This document shows, in pieces, positions 9,474 through 18,110 of a DNA stretch of 64,000 nt. A program made the position numbers and the translations under genes. Position 1 is the stretch's first letter; the number at the start of each line of letters is the position of its first letter. The DNA is from Paenibacillus harenae (GTDB lineage: Bacteria > Bacillota > Bacilli > Paenibacillales > Paenibacillaceae). The DNA lies in the NCBI RefSeq assembly GCF_030812415.1, contig NZ_JAUSST010000008.1:248001-312000 (forward strand), written 5' to 3'. The notes beneath the pieces are model-generated. The model was not told where the DNA came from and made no database searches. It saw only the letters and a list, made by a program, of their open reading frames with translations.

Positions 9474-9479
9474 TACAAT
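9474..9479 (+). promoter_or_regulatory. Possible -10 element ahead of the sugar transporter operon
   Basis: TACAAT sits 57 bases before the binding-protein start, but no good -35 is seen 16-18 bases upstream. A weak -35 would fit a promoter that needs the YesN-type activator. Weak evidence. Confidence 0.3.
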
Positions 9480-9536
9480 TTAGTCACCCCCAAGAAAACG
9501 ACAAACGCAATCATTTGAGAATAGGGAGGCTAAACA

Positions 9537-10901
9537 ATGGAAAGTAACGCGCGCACAACCGGTTGGAAGGGAAAGAAACGGATATCTGCCTTGCTTGGAA
9601 TCGGCTTGGCGATCATTCTCGCACTGGCGGGATGCAGCGGTAAATCAGGCACATCCGTCATCGATGACAACGGAGAACCGGACGCTGCTCCCGGCGATCA
9701 GGTAACGATCGATTTCTGGTTCCCTTGGGGCGGGGATTATCAGAAGGAATTCAAACAGTACGTCGTCGACGAATTCGAGAAAAAGCACCCGAACATTAAA
9801 GTAAAGATGACGTTCGTGGAATCGTCGGGACAGACGCAATCGTCGGATAAGCTGCTGACCGCGATCGCCGGGGGAAATCCGCCGGATGTCGCCTTGTTCG
9901 ACCGTTTCTTGATCGGTTCCTGGGCGGCCAAGGGGTCCCTTACCGATCTGACCGAATTCGTCGAGAACGGCGGGGTATCCCCGGATGATTACTACAAGAG
10001 CGTGTGGGACGAAAGCGTTTATGAGAAAAAGGTTTACGCTTTGCCGTGGGGTACCGATAACCGGGCTATGTATTACAACAAAACGCTGATGGAAAAAGCG
10101 GGCTTGGACCCCAATAACCCTCCGAAGACGATAGCCGAATTAGATGAAATGGCGGAAGCCATCTTCGTCGAAGGCAAGAACGGCAAATATGACGAGATCG
10201 GATTTATCCCATGGATGAATCAAGGCTTCCTCTATACGCAAGCATGGAATTGGGGCGGCGCCTGGGAGCAGAATGGCGAGCTGACTCCGAATCATCCGCA
10301 AAACGTAAAGGCGTTGGATTGGATGGCCGGCTACGCGAAAAAATACAATATCGAAAATTTGACCAGCTTCTCGACCGCGATCGGCCAGACGGGGATGAAC
10401 CCTTTCTGGACGGGGAAAGTGGGCTTTGTGTTCGACGGCAACTGGGTATTGAACGATCTAAGCAAATATAAGCCGGAATTCGAATGGGGCGTAGCGCCAA
10501 TGCCGGCGGCGGACGGCTATCCTTCGATTACATGGGCCGGCGGCTGGTCGTACGTGATTCCGAAGGGAGCGAAACATACGAACGAAGCTTGGGAATTCGT
10601 GAAATTCGTCGCCCATAAGGAAGGTACGCTGCTGTGGAGCAAACGTCCGACTGCAGGCAACGATATTACCGTGATGCCTTCGGTTAACGATGAGCTGAAA
10701 TTGGCGGATAACCCGAACCTCAAAATCTTTTTGGATATGATGCCGAATGCGTTTACAAGACCGGTCACGCCGGTTGGCTCGTTCTTATGGAACGAAGCGA
10801 TGCGGGTGCAGGATTTGGCCATAAACGGCAAAGGCGAGGCGCAGCAGCTGCTGGATGAAGTCAAGAAAAACGTGGACGCCGAATTGGCCAAGATCAAATA
10901 A
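9537..10901 (+). CDS. Extracellular sugar-binding lipoprotein of an ABC transporter
   Basis: Family 1 extracellular solute-binding protein, 454 residues. The signal peptide ends in lipobox LALAGC with Cys33 as the lipidated residue. The mature part has the usual two-lobed fold signals (VTIDFWFPWGGDY, FEKKHPNIKVKM, GGNPPDVALFDRF, YALPWGTDNRAMYYNKTLME). It delivers sugars or oligosaccharides to the two permeases encoded next. The cluster has no ATPase gene, so a shared MsmX-type ATPase encoded elsewhere must energise uptake. ATG 9537 follows GGGAGG. Substrate unknown; a plant cell-wall oligosaccharide is plausible given the pectate lyase downstream, but that is inference. Confidence 0.95.
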   Translation: MESNARTTGWKGKKRISALLGIGLAIILALAGCSGKSGTSVIDDNGEPDAAPGDQVTIDFWFPWGGDYQKEFKQYVVDEFEKKHPNIKVKMTFVESSGQTQSSDKLLTAIAGGNPPDVALFDRFLIGSWAAKGSLTDLTEFVENGGVSPDDYYKSVWDESVYEKKVYALPWGTDNRAMYYNKTLMEKAGLDPNNPPKTIAELDEMAEAIFVEGKNGKYDEIGFIPWMNQGFLYTQAWNWGGAWEQNGELTPNHPQNVKALDWMAGYAKKYNIENLTSFSTAIGQTGMNPFWTGKVGFVFDGNWVLNDLSKYKPEFEWGVAPMPAADGYPSITWAGGWSYVIPKGAKHTNEAWEFVKFVAHKEGTLLWSKRPTAGNDITVMPSVNDELKLADNPNLKIFLDMMPNAFTRPVTPVGSFLWNEAMRVQDLAINGKGEAQQLLDEVKKNVDAELAKIK

Positions 10902-10929
10902 AAGCCGGCTAAAGGAGGAGGAGAGGCGA

Positions 10930-11835
10930 TTGATCAAAGCCAAGAAAACGAGATTCGAGCGAAAAATGGTGTTATACGGCGTTATTTTTACATCGCCTTG
11001 GATACTGGGGCTGCTGTTATTCCATGCCTATCCGCTCATTATGTCGATCTATTACAGTTTCACCTCGTACAGCATCCTTGACGCCGGAGAATGGGTTGGT
11101 TTCGAGAACTATCAAACGTTGTTCGAAGACCCCGTCTTTTGGGTAAGCATTTATAATACGCTTTATTTTACGGTCTTCTTCGTCCCGGTCAGCATGGTTT
11201 TCGGTATCGCGCTGGCGCTCGTCTTGAACGCGAAAATCCGCGGGCAAGGCATTTACCGGACGTTGTTTTTTATCCCGAGCCTGGTGCCGCCCATCGCGAC
11301 GACGATTATTTGGCTGTGGCTGCTCAATCCGCAGTTCGGACTCGTCAACCATTGGCTGGAACAGATCGGGATTCCGGGTCCTGCCTGGCTGGGGAGCGAA
11401 CATTGGTCGAAACCGTCGCTCATTCTGATGAGCTTATGGGGAGTCGGGCAGTCCATCGTCATTTACCTTGCGGGCTTGCAGGACATCCCCCAGGATTATT
11501 ACGATGCGGCGGAGGTGGACGGATCGAGCTTGATCCAGAGGTTAAGGCATATTACGCTGCCTCTGCTGACTCCGGTCATCTTCTTCAATCTCATTATGGG
11601 AACGATCGGAGCCTTGCAAAATTTCGTGCTTCCCTATACGCTGTCGAACGGTCAGGGTACGCCGGCCAACTCGATGATGTTCTACGTCATGTATCTGTAC
11701 ACGAACGGGTTCGGCTATTTGAAGATGGGCTATGCGTCCGCCATGGCGTGGGTCCTTTTCCTGATCGTAGTAATTCTGACTGCGTTGATCTTTGTTTCTC
11801 AGAAACGCTGGGTCTATTATCAAGGGAAAGATTAG
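10930..11835 (+). CDS. Sugar ABC transporter permease, MalF/UgpA type
   Basis: Inner-membrane permease with six predicted helices. The EAA loop that contacts the ATPase is visible as YDAAEVDGSSLIQRLRHITL. Longer in-frame starts overlap the binding-protein gene; TTG 10930 is chosen because AAAGGAGGAGGAG lies just ahead and it gives a normal family length (301 residues). It is co-transcribed with the binding protein (28-base gap) and the second permease (13-base gap). Confidence 0.93.
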   Translation: MIKAKKTRFERKMVLYGVIFTSPWILGLLLFHAYPLIMSIYYSFTSYSILDAGEWVGFENYQTLFEDPVFWVSIYNTLYFTVFFVPVSMVFGIALALVLNAKIRGQGIYRTLFFIPSLVPPIATTIIWLWLLNPQFGLVNHWLEQIGIPGPAWLGSEHWSKPSLILMSLWGVGQSIVIYLAGLQDIPQDYYDAAEVDGSSLIQRLRHITLPLLTPVIFFNLIMGTIGALQNFVLPYTLSNGQGTPANSMMFYVMYLYTNGFGYLKMGYASAMAWVLFLIVVILTALIFVSQKRWVYYQGKD

Positions 11836-11848
11836 GAGGCATCGCCCT

Positions 11849-12685
11849 ATGAAATCACAGTTATCCATTAAACGCATCCGGCACGCAGGCGCGCATGCTT
11901 TTCTGATCATAGTCGGGTTGTTCTTCTTGATGCCGTTCGTGTGGATGCTTTCCACCTCTTTGAAACCGGATGACGAACTGTTCCTTTGGCCGCCGAAATG
12001 GATTCCCGGCATGCTGGTATGGAGCAACTATCCCGATTCGGTCAACTACGTGCCGTTCTTCCAGTACTTGGGCAATACGCTGACCATCTCGGGGCTCGCG
12101 ACGCTCGGCGTTTTGTTCGCCTGTCCTTTGGTTGCCTACGGGATCGCCCGTATTCCCTGGAAAGGCTCGAAGCCGCTCTTCGCGCTGACCTTGGTCGTCA
12201 TGATGGTGCCCTATCAAGTAACAATGATTCCGATCTTTATTTTATTCAAAAATTTCGGTTGGGTGGGAACGTCCATCCCGCTGTGGCTGCCTGCATTCTT
12301 CGGCGCGCCGTTCTATATCTTCCTGCTGCGGCAGTTTTTCATGGGGCTGCCGAAGGAATTGGAGGATGCGGCACGGATCGACGGGGCGTCGGAGCTGCGC
12401 ATTTACTGGGGAATCATGCTTCCGTTATGCAAGCCCGCTTTGCTCACGATCGCTCTGTTCCAGTTTATGGGGAGCTGGACGGACTACCAGGGACCGCTCA
12501 TTTATTTGTCGGATGAGAGCAAGTACACGATCATGCTAGGGCTCCAGGCATTCAAAACCCAGCACGGGGCCGAATGGCAGATGCTGATGGCCGCCTCCGT
12601 CCTGGTCACTTCTCCGATCATCGTTCTCTACTTTCTGGTTCAAAGATCGTTTATTCAAGGCATAACCTTCTCGGGCATTAAATAA
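11849..12685 (+). CDS. Sugar ABC transporter permease, MalG/UgpE type
   Basis: Second permease of the transporter, 278 residues, six predicted membrane helices starting with HAFLIIVGLFFLMPFVWML. The EAA motif reads EDAARIDGASELRIYWGIML. The typical MalG-type start of the extracellular loop, STSLKPDDELF, is present. ATG 11849 follows TTAGGAGG; an earlier in-frame ATG at 11792 lies inside the previous gene and has no ribosome site. It ends the operon, with a strong terminator directly behind. Confidence 0.94.
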   Translation: MKSQLSIKRIRHAGAHAFLIIVGLFFLMPFVWMLSTSLKPDDELFLWPPKWIPGMLVWSNYPDSVNYVPFFQYLGNTLTISGLATLGVLFACPLVAYGIARIPWKGSKPLFALTLVVMMVPYQVTMIPIFILFKNFGWVGTSIPLWLPAFFGAPFYIFLLRQFFMGLPKELEDAARIDGASELRIYWGIMLPLCKPALLTIALFQFMGSWTDYQGPLIYLSDESKYTIMLGLQAFKTQHGAEWQMLMAASVLVTSPIIVLYFLVQRSFIQGITFSGIK

Positions 12686-12691
12686 TAAAAG

Positions 12692-12734
12692 AGGCAGACG
12701 AGCGTCGCACGGGTATGCGACGCTTGGCTGCCTT
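12692..12734 (+). terminator. Intrinsic terminator of the sugar transporter operon
   Basis: AGGCAG...AGCGTCGCA pairs with TGCGACGCT...CTGCCT around CGGGTA and ends in TTT, seven bases after the MalG-type stop. Confidence 0.8.
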
Positions 12735-12809
12735 TATCCGTTCAATGCTGCTTCATGGATACCGCAATCGTAATTGATTGCCAAAAGTTTTAGGGTTGGA
12801 AGCAGACGG

Positions 12810-12838
12810 TTGACACATATTGCCTATTACAATATGAT
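12810..12838 (+). promoter_or_regulatory. Sigma-A promoter of the carbamoyltransferase gene
   Basis: TTGACA (12810-12815), 17 bases, TATGAT (12833-12838). The -35 is perfect and the -10 is one base off consensus. Transcription would begin near 12845, inside the first arginine-repressor-like box. Confidence 0.85.
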
Positions 12839-12871
12839 GAATTTATATTCATTATTATGCATAAAAATACA
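12838..12871 (+). promoter_or_regulatory. Two ArgR/AhrC-like operator boxes
   Basis: TGAATTTATATTCA (12838-12851) matches the arginine-repressor box core TGAAT-wwww-ATTCA exactly. A second, weaker copy TGCATAAAAATACA (12858-12871) follows with 20 bases between centres, close to the usual spacing of paired ARG boxes. They overlap the -10 and start point of the promoter ahead, which fits repression by arginine. Confidence 0.65.
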
Positions 12872-12884
12872 GAAGAGGTGACCC

Positions 12885-13799
12885 GTGAATCATTTACTAT
12901 CATTAAAAGAATGGAATAAAGAAACCCTACAGTCCATCATCCAAATGGGGATTGAGATAAAGAAGAACCCCGAAAAATATGATCGTGCTTGCAAAAGAAA
13001 AGGTCTCCTAATGCTATTTCAAAAGACATCGACGAGAACGAACTTATCGTTTCAGTCCGGAATTAATCAATTGGGTGGATACTCCGTTACGATGGATTGG
13101 GACTCAAGTAACTTCAGCATTTCTCCCATACAATATGAGGTTCAGTATGCATCAAGGAACTGCGATGTGATCATGGCGAGGTTAAAGAAACATTCCGATT
13201 TACTTGAATTAGCCAAGTACTCCAAAGTTCCAGTAATCAATGGTTGTTGCGATAAATATCATCCATGTCAAGCGTTAGCAGACTTGATGACCGTTTATGA
13301 GATTTCGGGAACATTTTCGGGAATTACGATTACTTATGTCGGTATACATAACAATGTAGCAAATTCATTGGTAGCAGGCTGTGTTTCATTAGGTATCAGG
13401 CTTCTGCTGGTAACCCCTATTATCAACACCCCTTCATGGGATGAAGAACTGATGCAGGATGCTTACCAAAGCGGCTATGTGGAAAACTTGAAAAATCTGT
13501 CTGAGGCTGTCTCCAGGTCTAATTTTGTTTATACGGATACATGGATCGATATGGAGTTTTTTCACGAGAGCCATTACCAAGATGAGAAGAATCGAAGAAC
13601 GGAGCAAATGCTGCCATTTCAGTTGAACAGGGAAAACCTTAAAGGGTACTCGCCTTATATCATGCATGATATGCCTATTCATCCCGGATACGAAATTGAA
13701 GAAGAACTAATCGAAACGGACAGATCGGTTATCTATCAACAGGCCGAGAACAGGATGCATGTTCAAAAGTCATTGTTGCTATACTTGCTTAATAAATAA
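12885..13799 (+). CDS. Ornithine/aspartate carbamoyltransferase family protein, substrate uncertain
   Basis: 304 residues with the transcarbamylase fold. The carbamoyl-phosphate loop QKTSTRTNLSF (STRT at 49-52) and the HPCQALADL motif (126-129) are intact, so carbamoyl phosphate is almost certainly bound. The second-substrate motifs differ from ornithine carbamoyltransferase: the usual HCLP loop is replaced by MHDMPIHPGYE, and the SMG loop region reads DTWIDMEFF. Thus the amine acceptor may not be ornithine. The gene stands alone, is more AT-rich than its neighbours, and has ArgR-like boxes at its promoter. GTG 12885 has ribosome site GAAGAGGTGA. No other arginine-pathway gene is near; acquisition by transfer is likely but unproven. 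Confidence 0.82.
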   Translation: MNHLLSLKEWNKETLQSIIQMGIEIKKNPEKYDRACKRKGLLMLFQKTSTRTNLSFQSGINQLGGYSVTMDWDSSNFSISPIQYEVQYASRNCDVIMARLKKHSDLLELAKYSKVPVINGCCDKYHPCQALADLMTVYEISGTFSGITITYVGIHNNVANSLVAGCVSLGIRLLLVTPIINTPSWDEELMQDAYQSGYVENLKNLSEAVSRSNFVYTDTWIDMEFFHESHYQDEKNRRTEQMLPFQLNRENLKGYSPYIMHDMPIHPGYEIEEELIETDRSVIYQQAENRMHVQKSLLLYLLNK

Positions 13800-13818
13800 A
13801 ATCATCAAGACACTAACA

Positions 13819-13857
13819 ATAACCCTGATCAACCCATACGGGTGTAATCAGGGTTAT
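13819..13857. terminator. Bidirectional terminator between convergent genes
   Basis: ATAACCCTGAT pairs with ATCAGGGTTAT, with an inner ACCC/GGGT stem. It lies between the carbamoyltransferase and pectate lyase stops and has A/T-rich flanks on both sides. Confidence 0.75.
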
Positions 13858-13874
13858 ATTTGTTATAAAATCAA

Positions 13875-16415
13875 CTATTCCAAATCATCATTGCTTTTAG
13901 GTTTAAAACTACCCATAAAGCTAACATTCGAGAACTTCGCATAGTTCAACTGCTCGATATCATTTGCAACATCATTGCTGTCTACGGCAAAACCAACATA
14001 TACCGAGCCCTTCATCGCTACCGTTTTCTCGCCGATCGGTGTCCATTCTTTGCCGTCGGCGGAGCCGTAAGCATAAAAGGTATCGCCCTTGCGGACAAGC
14101 TTGAGCCAATAACCCTGTTCGACGCCGTTGATCTTAAATGGAATGTCCGGCACAAGCTGAATGCCCGCCTCTTCGGCTTTCGAAGCGCTGTCCAGCGTTT
14201 CGGTCATTTCATTAAAATCTCCGCCTTTTGTTTCGCGTCCTGCCAAATAGGTTGACCAGCTGTAAGTTTTGGAGAGCTTTACCCAGGAAAGCCCCAGGGC
14301 TGCGGTTACGCTATCGTCTTTCAGGTCATCGCGAACCATCAAGCCTGTGAATGCATGGTTGTCAACGGATCCAATTTCCTCTAGCTTAGCCGTGATCTCC
14401 ATATCTCCGGTCACTTTCTTATAGACGAAATGAAAATCGTCTTTGGCAGCATCCGATTCTTCCGATTGTTCCGTGCTGCCCTCGCTCATGCCAAGCTTTC
14501 CGTTCCCTTTGACGGTAATCGTATCCTCTGTTAGGCTTGCAGAGCCTTGGATGTCCGGCTTGCCGATATCGATCGACGACCAATCTCCGTCAGCTAATGC
14601 ACGGTCATCCGTGTTGATATGAATGTTGGCTGCGGTCGTTTGAGTCGCGTTTCCTTCTGAGTCCGTTATTCTTGCGGAAATATAGTGAGAAGCATCCTGA
14701 AGACCCTTGATGGTATATTCATACTTGTTGCCTTTTAACACAGCGTCACCCAGATACTCGGAACCATTGTATACCGCGACCTTATCGATGCGGTGTCCGA
14801 ATTCGGAAGAAGCTTTAATCTTCACGGGTATCGCTTCGCCTAATGCAAACTGCGCATTGTTCGCCGGCGTCGTCATTTCCGCATCGGGGTTTTCAGCTGC
14901 ATGCCCCATATCTACAAGTCCGTTGATATAAAGCTCCAGCCAGGTATAGCCGTTGTCTGTAATGGTTTTATAGGCATCCTCGGCTCCCCAAATTCCTTTT
15001 TCCTGTTCCCATTCATCGGCAATGCCGTTTAGATTCGTATCAAAATCCGCGGCACGTTGTTCTTCAACGACACCAAAGTCCGTGATGTATCCGCCAACTT
15101 CGTGTTCGGTATTGATATATCTTCCGAGTCCCTGTTCCACTTCCGCAACGATTCTTGCATCAATGGCATCACGGCGCGGATAGGTTGCGCCTGCCTGCTG
15201 CAAGACGGCGTTCAGCAATTGGTCATTCGCTTCCACGACACCGTTTCGAACATAATCGTCAAACGCCGGATTGGCAATCCCGTGATTGACCCCCGTGCTG
15301 TCCGCGGAAAGATACGGTTCCGTCGCAAAGGTGGTTATATTGTCGCCGCCGGCGTCGCCGGAATTTTTGACGTACTCCGAAGATCCATCCAACAAGCCTG
15401 TATTCTCGCCGTTGATCCTATTCCCGGAGATGTAGAAACCGCCAAGCTTCTTGGCTTCCCCTGCTTCAATAACCCGATTGACCACAGTGTCTCTTGTACC
15501 CGGTCCCGCAATCTCGATATTGTTCATGAAATTAGTAAACGTATAGCCGCCGCCATAAACCCCATTGAAGCCCCAGTTATAGATCACGTTGTTGGAGAAT
15601 TGAAGTACGGCTACATGGTCTGCGTTTGCAGCGCCGGCATACCCGCCGCCGAGTCTTGGATTGCGCGAGGTATGGTTCAAATAAAGATTGTGATGGAAGG
15701 TGGTTTTATCTCCGCCCGCAATACCGCCATAGCCATGTCTGCCTTTCGAATGTCCGGAGAGCGTCAAGCTTTCCGAAATAATAGACCACTGAATGGTACC
15801 GTTCTCGCCCCTGTAGGTGGAAAGGGTCTCATCCGTGTTCCAACTAAAGGAACAATGATCAAGGATGAAGTAGTTGTTGTCTCTTCCCCAAAGGGCATCC
15901 ATGGAATCGCTGCCGTTAAATACATTCGATGCGCCTGGACGGAAGGAGATGTACCGGATAATGATGTTCTCCGAATTGCTGATATTGGTTTCCCATCCTG
16001 CGATGGTAATGCCGTTACCCGGTGCGGTTTGCCCGGCGATGGTCAGGTTTTTGATGTTCTTGAACCTTAAGGAGCTCTTCAGTTCGATCGTACCCGATAC
16101 GTTAAAAACAATCGTACGACCCTCTTCCGGGGTAGACATAATCCCCTGACGAAGGGACCCTTCGATAGGTTCATCGTCATCGATATAATCGTTAAGGTTG
16201 GTTACGATGTATACGTCGCCTCCGCGACCGCCGCTGGTATAAGCGCCGCCGCCTTCCGCGCCGGGAAACGCGGCGATGGATGCACCGTAGAAAGCGCTTT
16301 CAATTGATTGAGCCGAACCCGTGCCGCCGGGAAGTACCCAAGCCAATGAAAATACAATCGCAATGCTTAAGAGGACGGACGTGATTCTTCTGAATTGGTT
16401 ACCTTTACTTTTCAT
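13875..16415 (-). CDS. Secreted pectate lyase (polysaccharide lyase 1 type) with C-terminal accessory domains
   Basis: 846 residues with a signal peptide (basic start, then ITSVLLSIAIVFSLAWVLP). The catalytic right-handed beta helix covers about residues 45-420 and opens with AAFPGAEGGGAYTSGGRGG; it contains DALWGRDNNYFILDHCSFSW, the WSIISESLT strand and SRNPRLGGGY, as in PL1 pectate lyases that cut polygalacturonan by beta-elimination with calcium. A calcium-type segment FDTNLNGIADEWE follows near 455, then an Ig-like region (AQFALGEAIPVKI) and a C-terminal laminin-G/DUF1349-like domain (DFHFVYKKVTGDMEITAKL). ATG 16415 follows AAAGGAG. It is divergent from an AraC regulator, its likely activator. 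Confidence 0.9.
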   Translation of the reverse strand: MKSKGNQFRRITSVLLSIAIVFSLAWVLPGGTGSAQSIESAFYGASIAAFPGAEGGGAYTSGGRGGDVYIVTNLNDYIDDDEPIEGSLRQGIMSTPEEGRTIVFNVSGTIELKSSLRFKNIKNLTIAGQTAPGNGITIAGWETNISNSENIIIRYISFRPGASNVFNGSDSMDALWGRDNNYFILDHCSFSWNTDETLSTYRGENGTIQWSIISESLTLSGHSKGRHGYGGIAGGDKTTFHHNLYLNHTSRNPRLGGGYAGAANADHVAVLQFSNNVIYNWGFNGVYGGGYTFTNFMNNIEIAGPGTRDTVVNRVIEAGEAKKLGGFYISGNRINGENTGLLDGSSEYVKNSGDAGGDNITTFATEPYLSADSTGVNHGIANPAFDDYVRNGVVEANDQLLNAVLQQAGATYPRRDAIDARIVAEVEQGLGRYINTEHEVGGYITDFGVVEEQRAADFDTNLNGIADEWEQEKGIWGAEDAYKTITDNGYTWLELYINGLVDMGHAAENPDAEMTTPANNAQFALGEAIPVKIKASSEFGHRIDKVAVYNGSEYLGDAVLKGNKYEYTIKGLQDASHYISARITDSEGNATQTTAANIHINTDDRALADGDWSSIDIGKPDIQGSASLTEDTITVKGNGKLGMSEGSTEQSEESDAAKDDFHFVYKKVTGDMEITAKLEEIGSVDNHAFTGLMVRDDLKDDSVTAALGLSWVKLSKTYSWSTYLAGRETKGGDFNEMTETLDSASKAEEAGIQLVPDIPFKINGVEQGYWLKLVRKGDTFYAYGSADGKEWTPIGEKTVAMKGSVYVGFAVDSNDVANDIEQLNYAKFSNVSFMGSFKPKSNDDLE

Positions 16416-16642
16416 CTTTTTTATTGCTCCTTTCCCTATTGGAAGATCTAGTAAGCCCCACGCTGCTTACCTCCCATCATTTTATAGCTTGTACGGATTT
16501 CGCACCTGCCAAAAAAAACTTTTTTTGCGCCAATTCTTGTACTTGTACCAATGTGAGGTAGTATAGAATTAAGGTTTTTTTTCAAGAGAGGAGCAACACT
16601 TCACTGCTTATAGGGAAATCCGATTACCTTGGGGGCTTATAA
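16416..16642. promoter_or_regulatory. Divergent control region, pectate lyase / AraC regulator
   Basis: 227 bases between divergent starts. Minus-strand TATAAA near 16482-16487 is a candidate -10 for the lyase, and TATAGA near 16562 a candidate -10 for the regulator. Neither has a strong -35. A tandem TTGTACTTGTAC (16537-16548) could be an activator half-site. Exact elements are uncertain. Confidence 0.4.
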
Positions 16643-17449
16643 GTGAAAATCAAATATCAGCATCGTCATCAACCGTTTCATGCCTTTATATCAACCGATA
16701 ATACTTATCCCCTTCACCTGCATAAACACGTTGAAATCACGATAGTCCTATCCGGCAAGATCCATATTGCCATCAATCAGAAGGAATATGTTCTGTCCGA
16801 AGGGGACATGGCAGTTATTTTTCCCAATCAGCCCCATAGCTACAAAACAACAGAGAGCAGTCGGATCTTGCTGTTTTTTTTCGATGCTGCTTTTCCAGGG
16901 GATTTTACGGGAGATTTAACGAAGCATATTCCAGGTAATCCGATGGTTCCCAAGGAGCACTTGGTTTATAACGTCTCGAATCTGTTGAAAGCATTATACG
17001 AGCGATATACGGCAAATTGCGATAGCCGTTTGCTTAAGGCTTACACCTCTGTCATATTAGGGCATGTCCTTCCGTTGTTATCCCTGAAAAAAATAGAATA
17101 CGCCCAAGATCTGGACAGTATTCAAAGGATTCTTGCCTATGTGGACCTTCAATTCCTGGAGCCTGTGACTCTCGATATGCTTTCCAAAGAATTGGGGGTC
17201 AGCAAATTTCTTATCTCGCGAATCTTCTCCGACCAGCTCCACACCTCGTTTCGGGATTACGTGAACGGCCGGAGGGTAGCCCTTGCCCAGATGCTGCTGC
17301 TGTCTACCACGAATCCGGTCACGGAGATTGCGTTCGACTCGGGATTCAACAGTTTGCGTTCGTTTTATCGCGCCTTTAGAAAGGAATATGGGATTACACC
17401 AAATGAATACCGCAGAATCGCCACGGAAAATGAATCGGAAGTGTTGTAA
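16643..17449 (+). CDS. AraC family transcriptional regulator with cupin sensor
   Basis: 268 residues. The N-terminal cupin-like domain is marked by LHLHKHVEITIVLSGKIHIA and by EGDMAVIFPNQPHSY, typical of sugar-responsive AraC proteins. The C-terminal DNA-binding domain from about residue 165 has two helix-turn-helix motifs (LDMLSKELGVSKFLISRIF and ITPNEYRR preceded by FNSLRSFYRAFRKEYG). The GTG start has GGGGGC ahead, a modest ribosome site. It is divergent from the pectate lyase gene, so control of that gene in response to a pectin-derived sugar is the simplest reading. Confidence 0.9.
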   Translation: MKIKYQHRHQPFHAFISTDNTYPLHLHKHVEITIVLSGKIHIAINQKEYVLSEGDMAVIFPNQPHSYKTTESSRILLFFFDAAFPGDFTGDLTKHIPGNPMVPKEHLVYNVSNLLKALYERYTANCDSRLLKAYTSVILGHVLPLLSLKKIEYAQDLDSIQRILAYVDLQFLEPVTLDMLSKELGVSKFLISRIFSDQLHTSFRDYVNGRRVALAQMLLLSTTNPVTEIAFDSGFNSLRSFYRAFRKEYGITPNEYRRIATENESEVL

Positions 17450-17488
17450 GCGGCATGTAACCATTAAATCCATCATCCATCCTCATAC

Positions 17489-17532
17489 GCACAGAAAAGT
17501 CCCGAAAAATATTTTTCGGGACTTTTCTGTGC
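17489..17532. terminator. Perfect 44-base palindrome, bidirectional terminator
   Basis: The arms GCACAGAAAAGTCCCG... and its exact complement meet without a spacer at 17510/17511. It sits between the convergent AraC and HxlR genes. Formed in either direction it gives a GC-rich stem followed by a run rich in A/T. Confidence 0.7.
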
Positions 17533-17628
17533 GGTTTAGCGCCACCGGATCAATCTTGTTCATTAAAATCTGCGCATAAGCAGACGTGTTTTTAGGAATC
17601 ATTAGGAATGTCAGTCCAAACGGCCCCA

Positions 17629-17973
17629 TCAAGATTTTTTTTTAGCCATATGTTCTAGATGGGCCAAGCCCCATTCATACATTTGCTGCAAGATGCCGTA
17701 TAGGCCGCGCCCATATTCCGTAACCGAATATTCAACCCTCGGGGGTACCTCAGGATAAACCTTCCGCGTAATTATATCTTGTTCCTCAAGCTCACGAAGC
17801 TGCGTAGTAAGCATCTTTTGCGTGATATCGGGGAGAAGCCGTTTCAATTCCCCGAATCGCTTGGTTCCACCGTGAAGTAGATGCAGCAAAATGATCGGCT
17901 TCCATTTCCCCACTATAATCTCCAGAGAAGTTTCCACGCCACTTCGGCAGGTTTCAGGCTGTTTAATTTCCAT
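17629..17973 (-). CDS. HxlR family winged-helix regulator
   Basis: 114 residues, the normal family length. Family marks are TCRSGVETSLEIIVGKWKPI near residues 8-28 with the conserved Cys9, HLLHGGTKRFGELKRLLPDI, and the wing region RKVYPEVPPRVEYSVTEYG. HxlR proteins often sense electrophiles or aldehydes through that N-terminal cysteine and repress a divergent detoxification operon. The divergent neighbours here (SDR, VOC dioxygenase, DUF2798) fit that pattern. ATG 17973 follows GGAGCGG. Confidence 0.92.
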   Translation of the reverse strand: MEIKQPETCRSGVETSLEIIVGKWKPIILLHLLHGGTKRFGELKRLLPDITQKMLTTQLRELEEQDIITRKVYPEVPPRVEYSVTEYGRGLYGILQQMYEWGLAHLEHMAKKKS

Positions 17974-18110
17974 GCAAACCGCTCCATTCTCAATAGTATC
18001 GTTAAAGACAGTATGTCACATTAAAGTGCGTACTTATATGTTTGGATACTTGTATTTATAATAGCATTCATAGGGCATCATCAACAACCCAGTTTGAAAG
18101 GAGAATCGAT
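17974..18110. promoter_or_regulatory. Divergent control region, HxlR / SDR operon
   Basis: TATAAT at 18057-18062 is a good -10 for the SDR operon, but the matching -35 (TTATAT at 18034) is weak. TACTT is repeated at 18031 and 18047 across this interval and may be part of the regulator's site. Binding is inferred from gene order only. Confidence 0.45.

Noticed and set aside
12837..12852. Transcription terminator hairpin in the carbamoyltransferase leader
   Set aside because: ATGAAT/ATTCAT arms are short and AT-rich and no T-run follows; the exact match to the arginine box core explains it better.
15057..16070. 337-codon open frame on the plus strand
   Set aside because: It is antisense to the pectate lyase catalytic domain, has no ribosome site and no recognisable motif; a compositional shadow.
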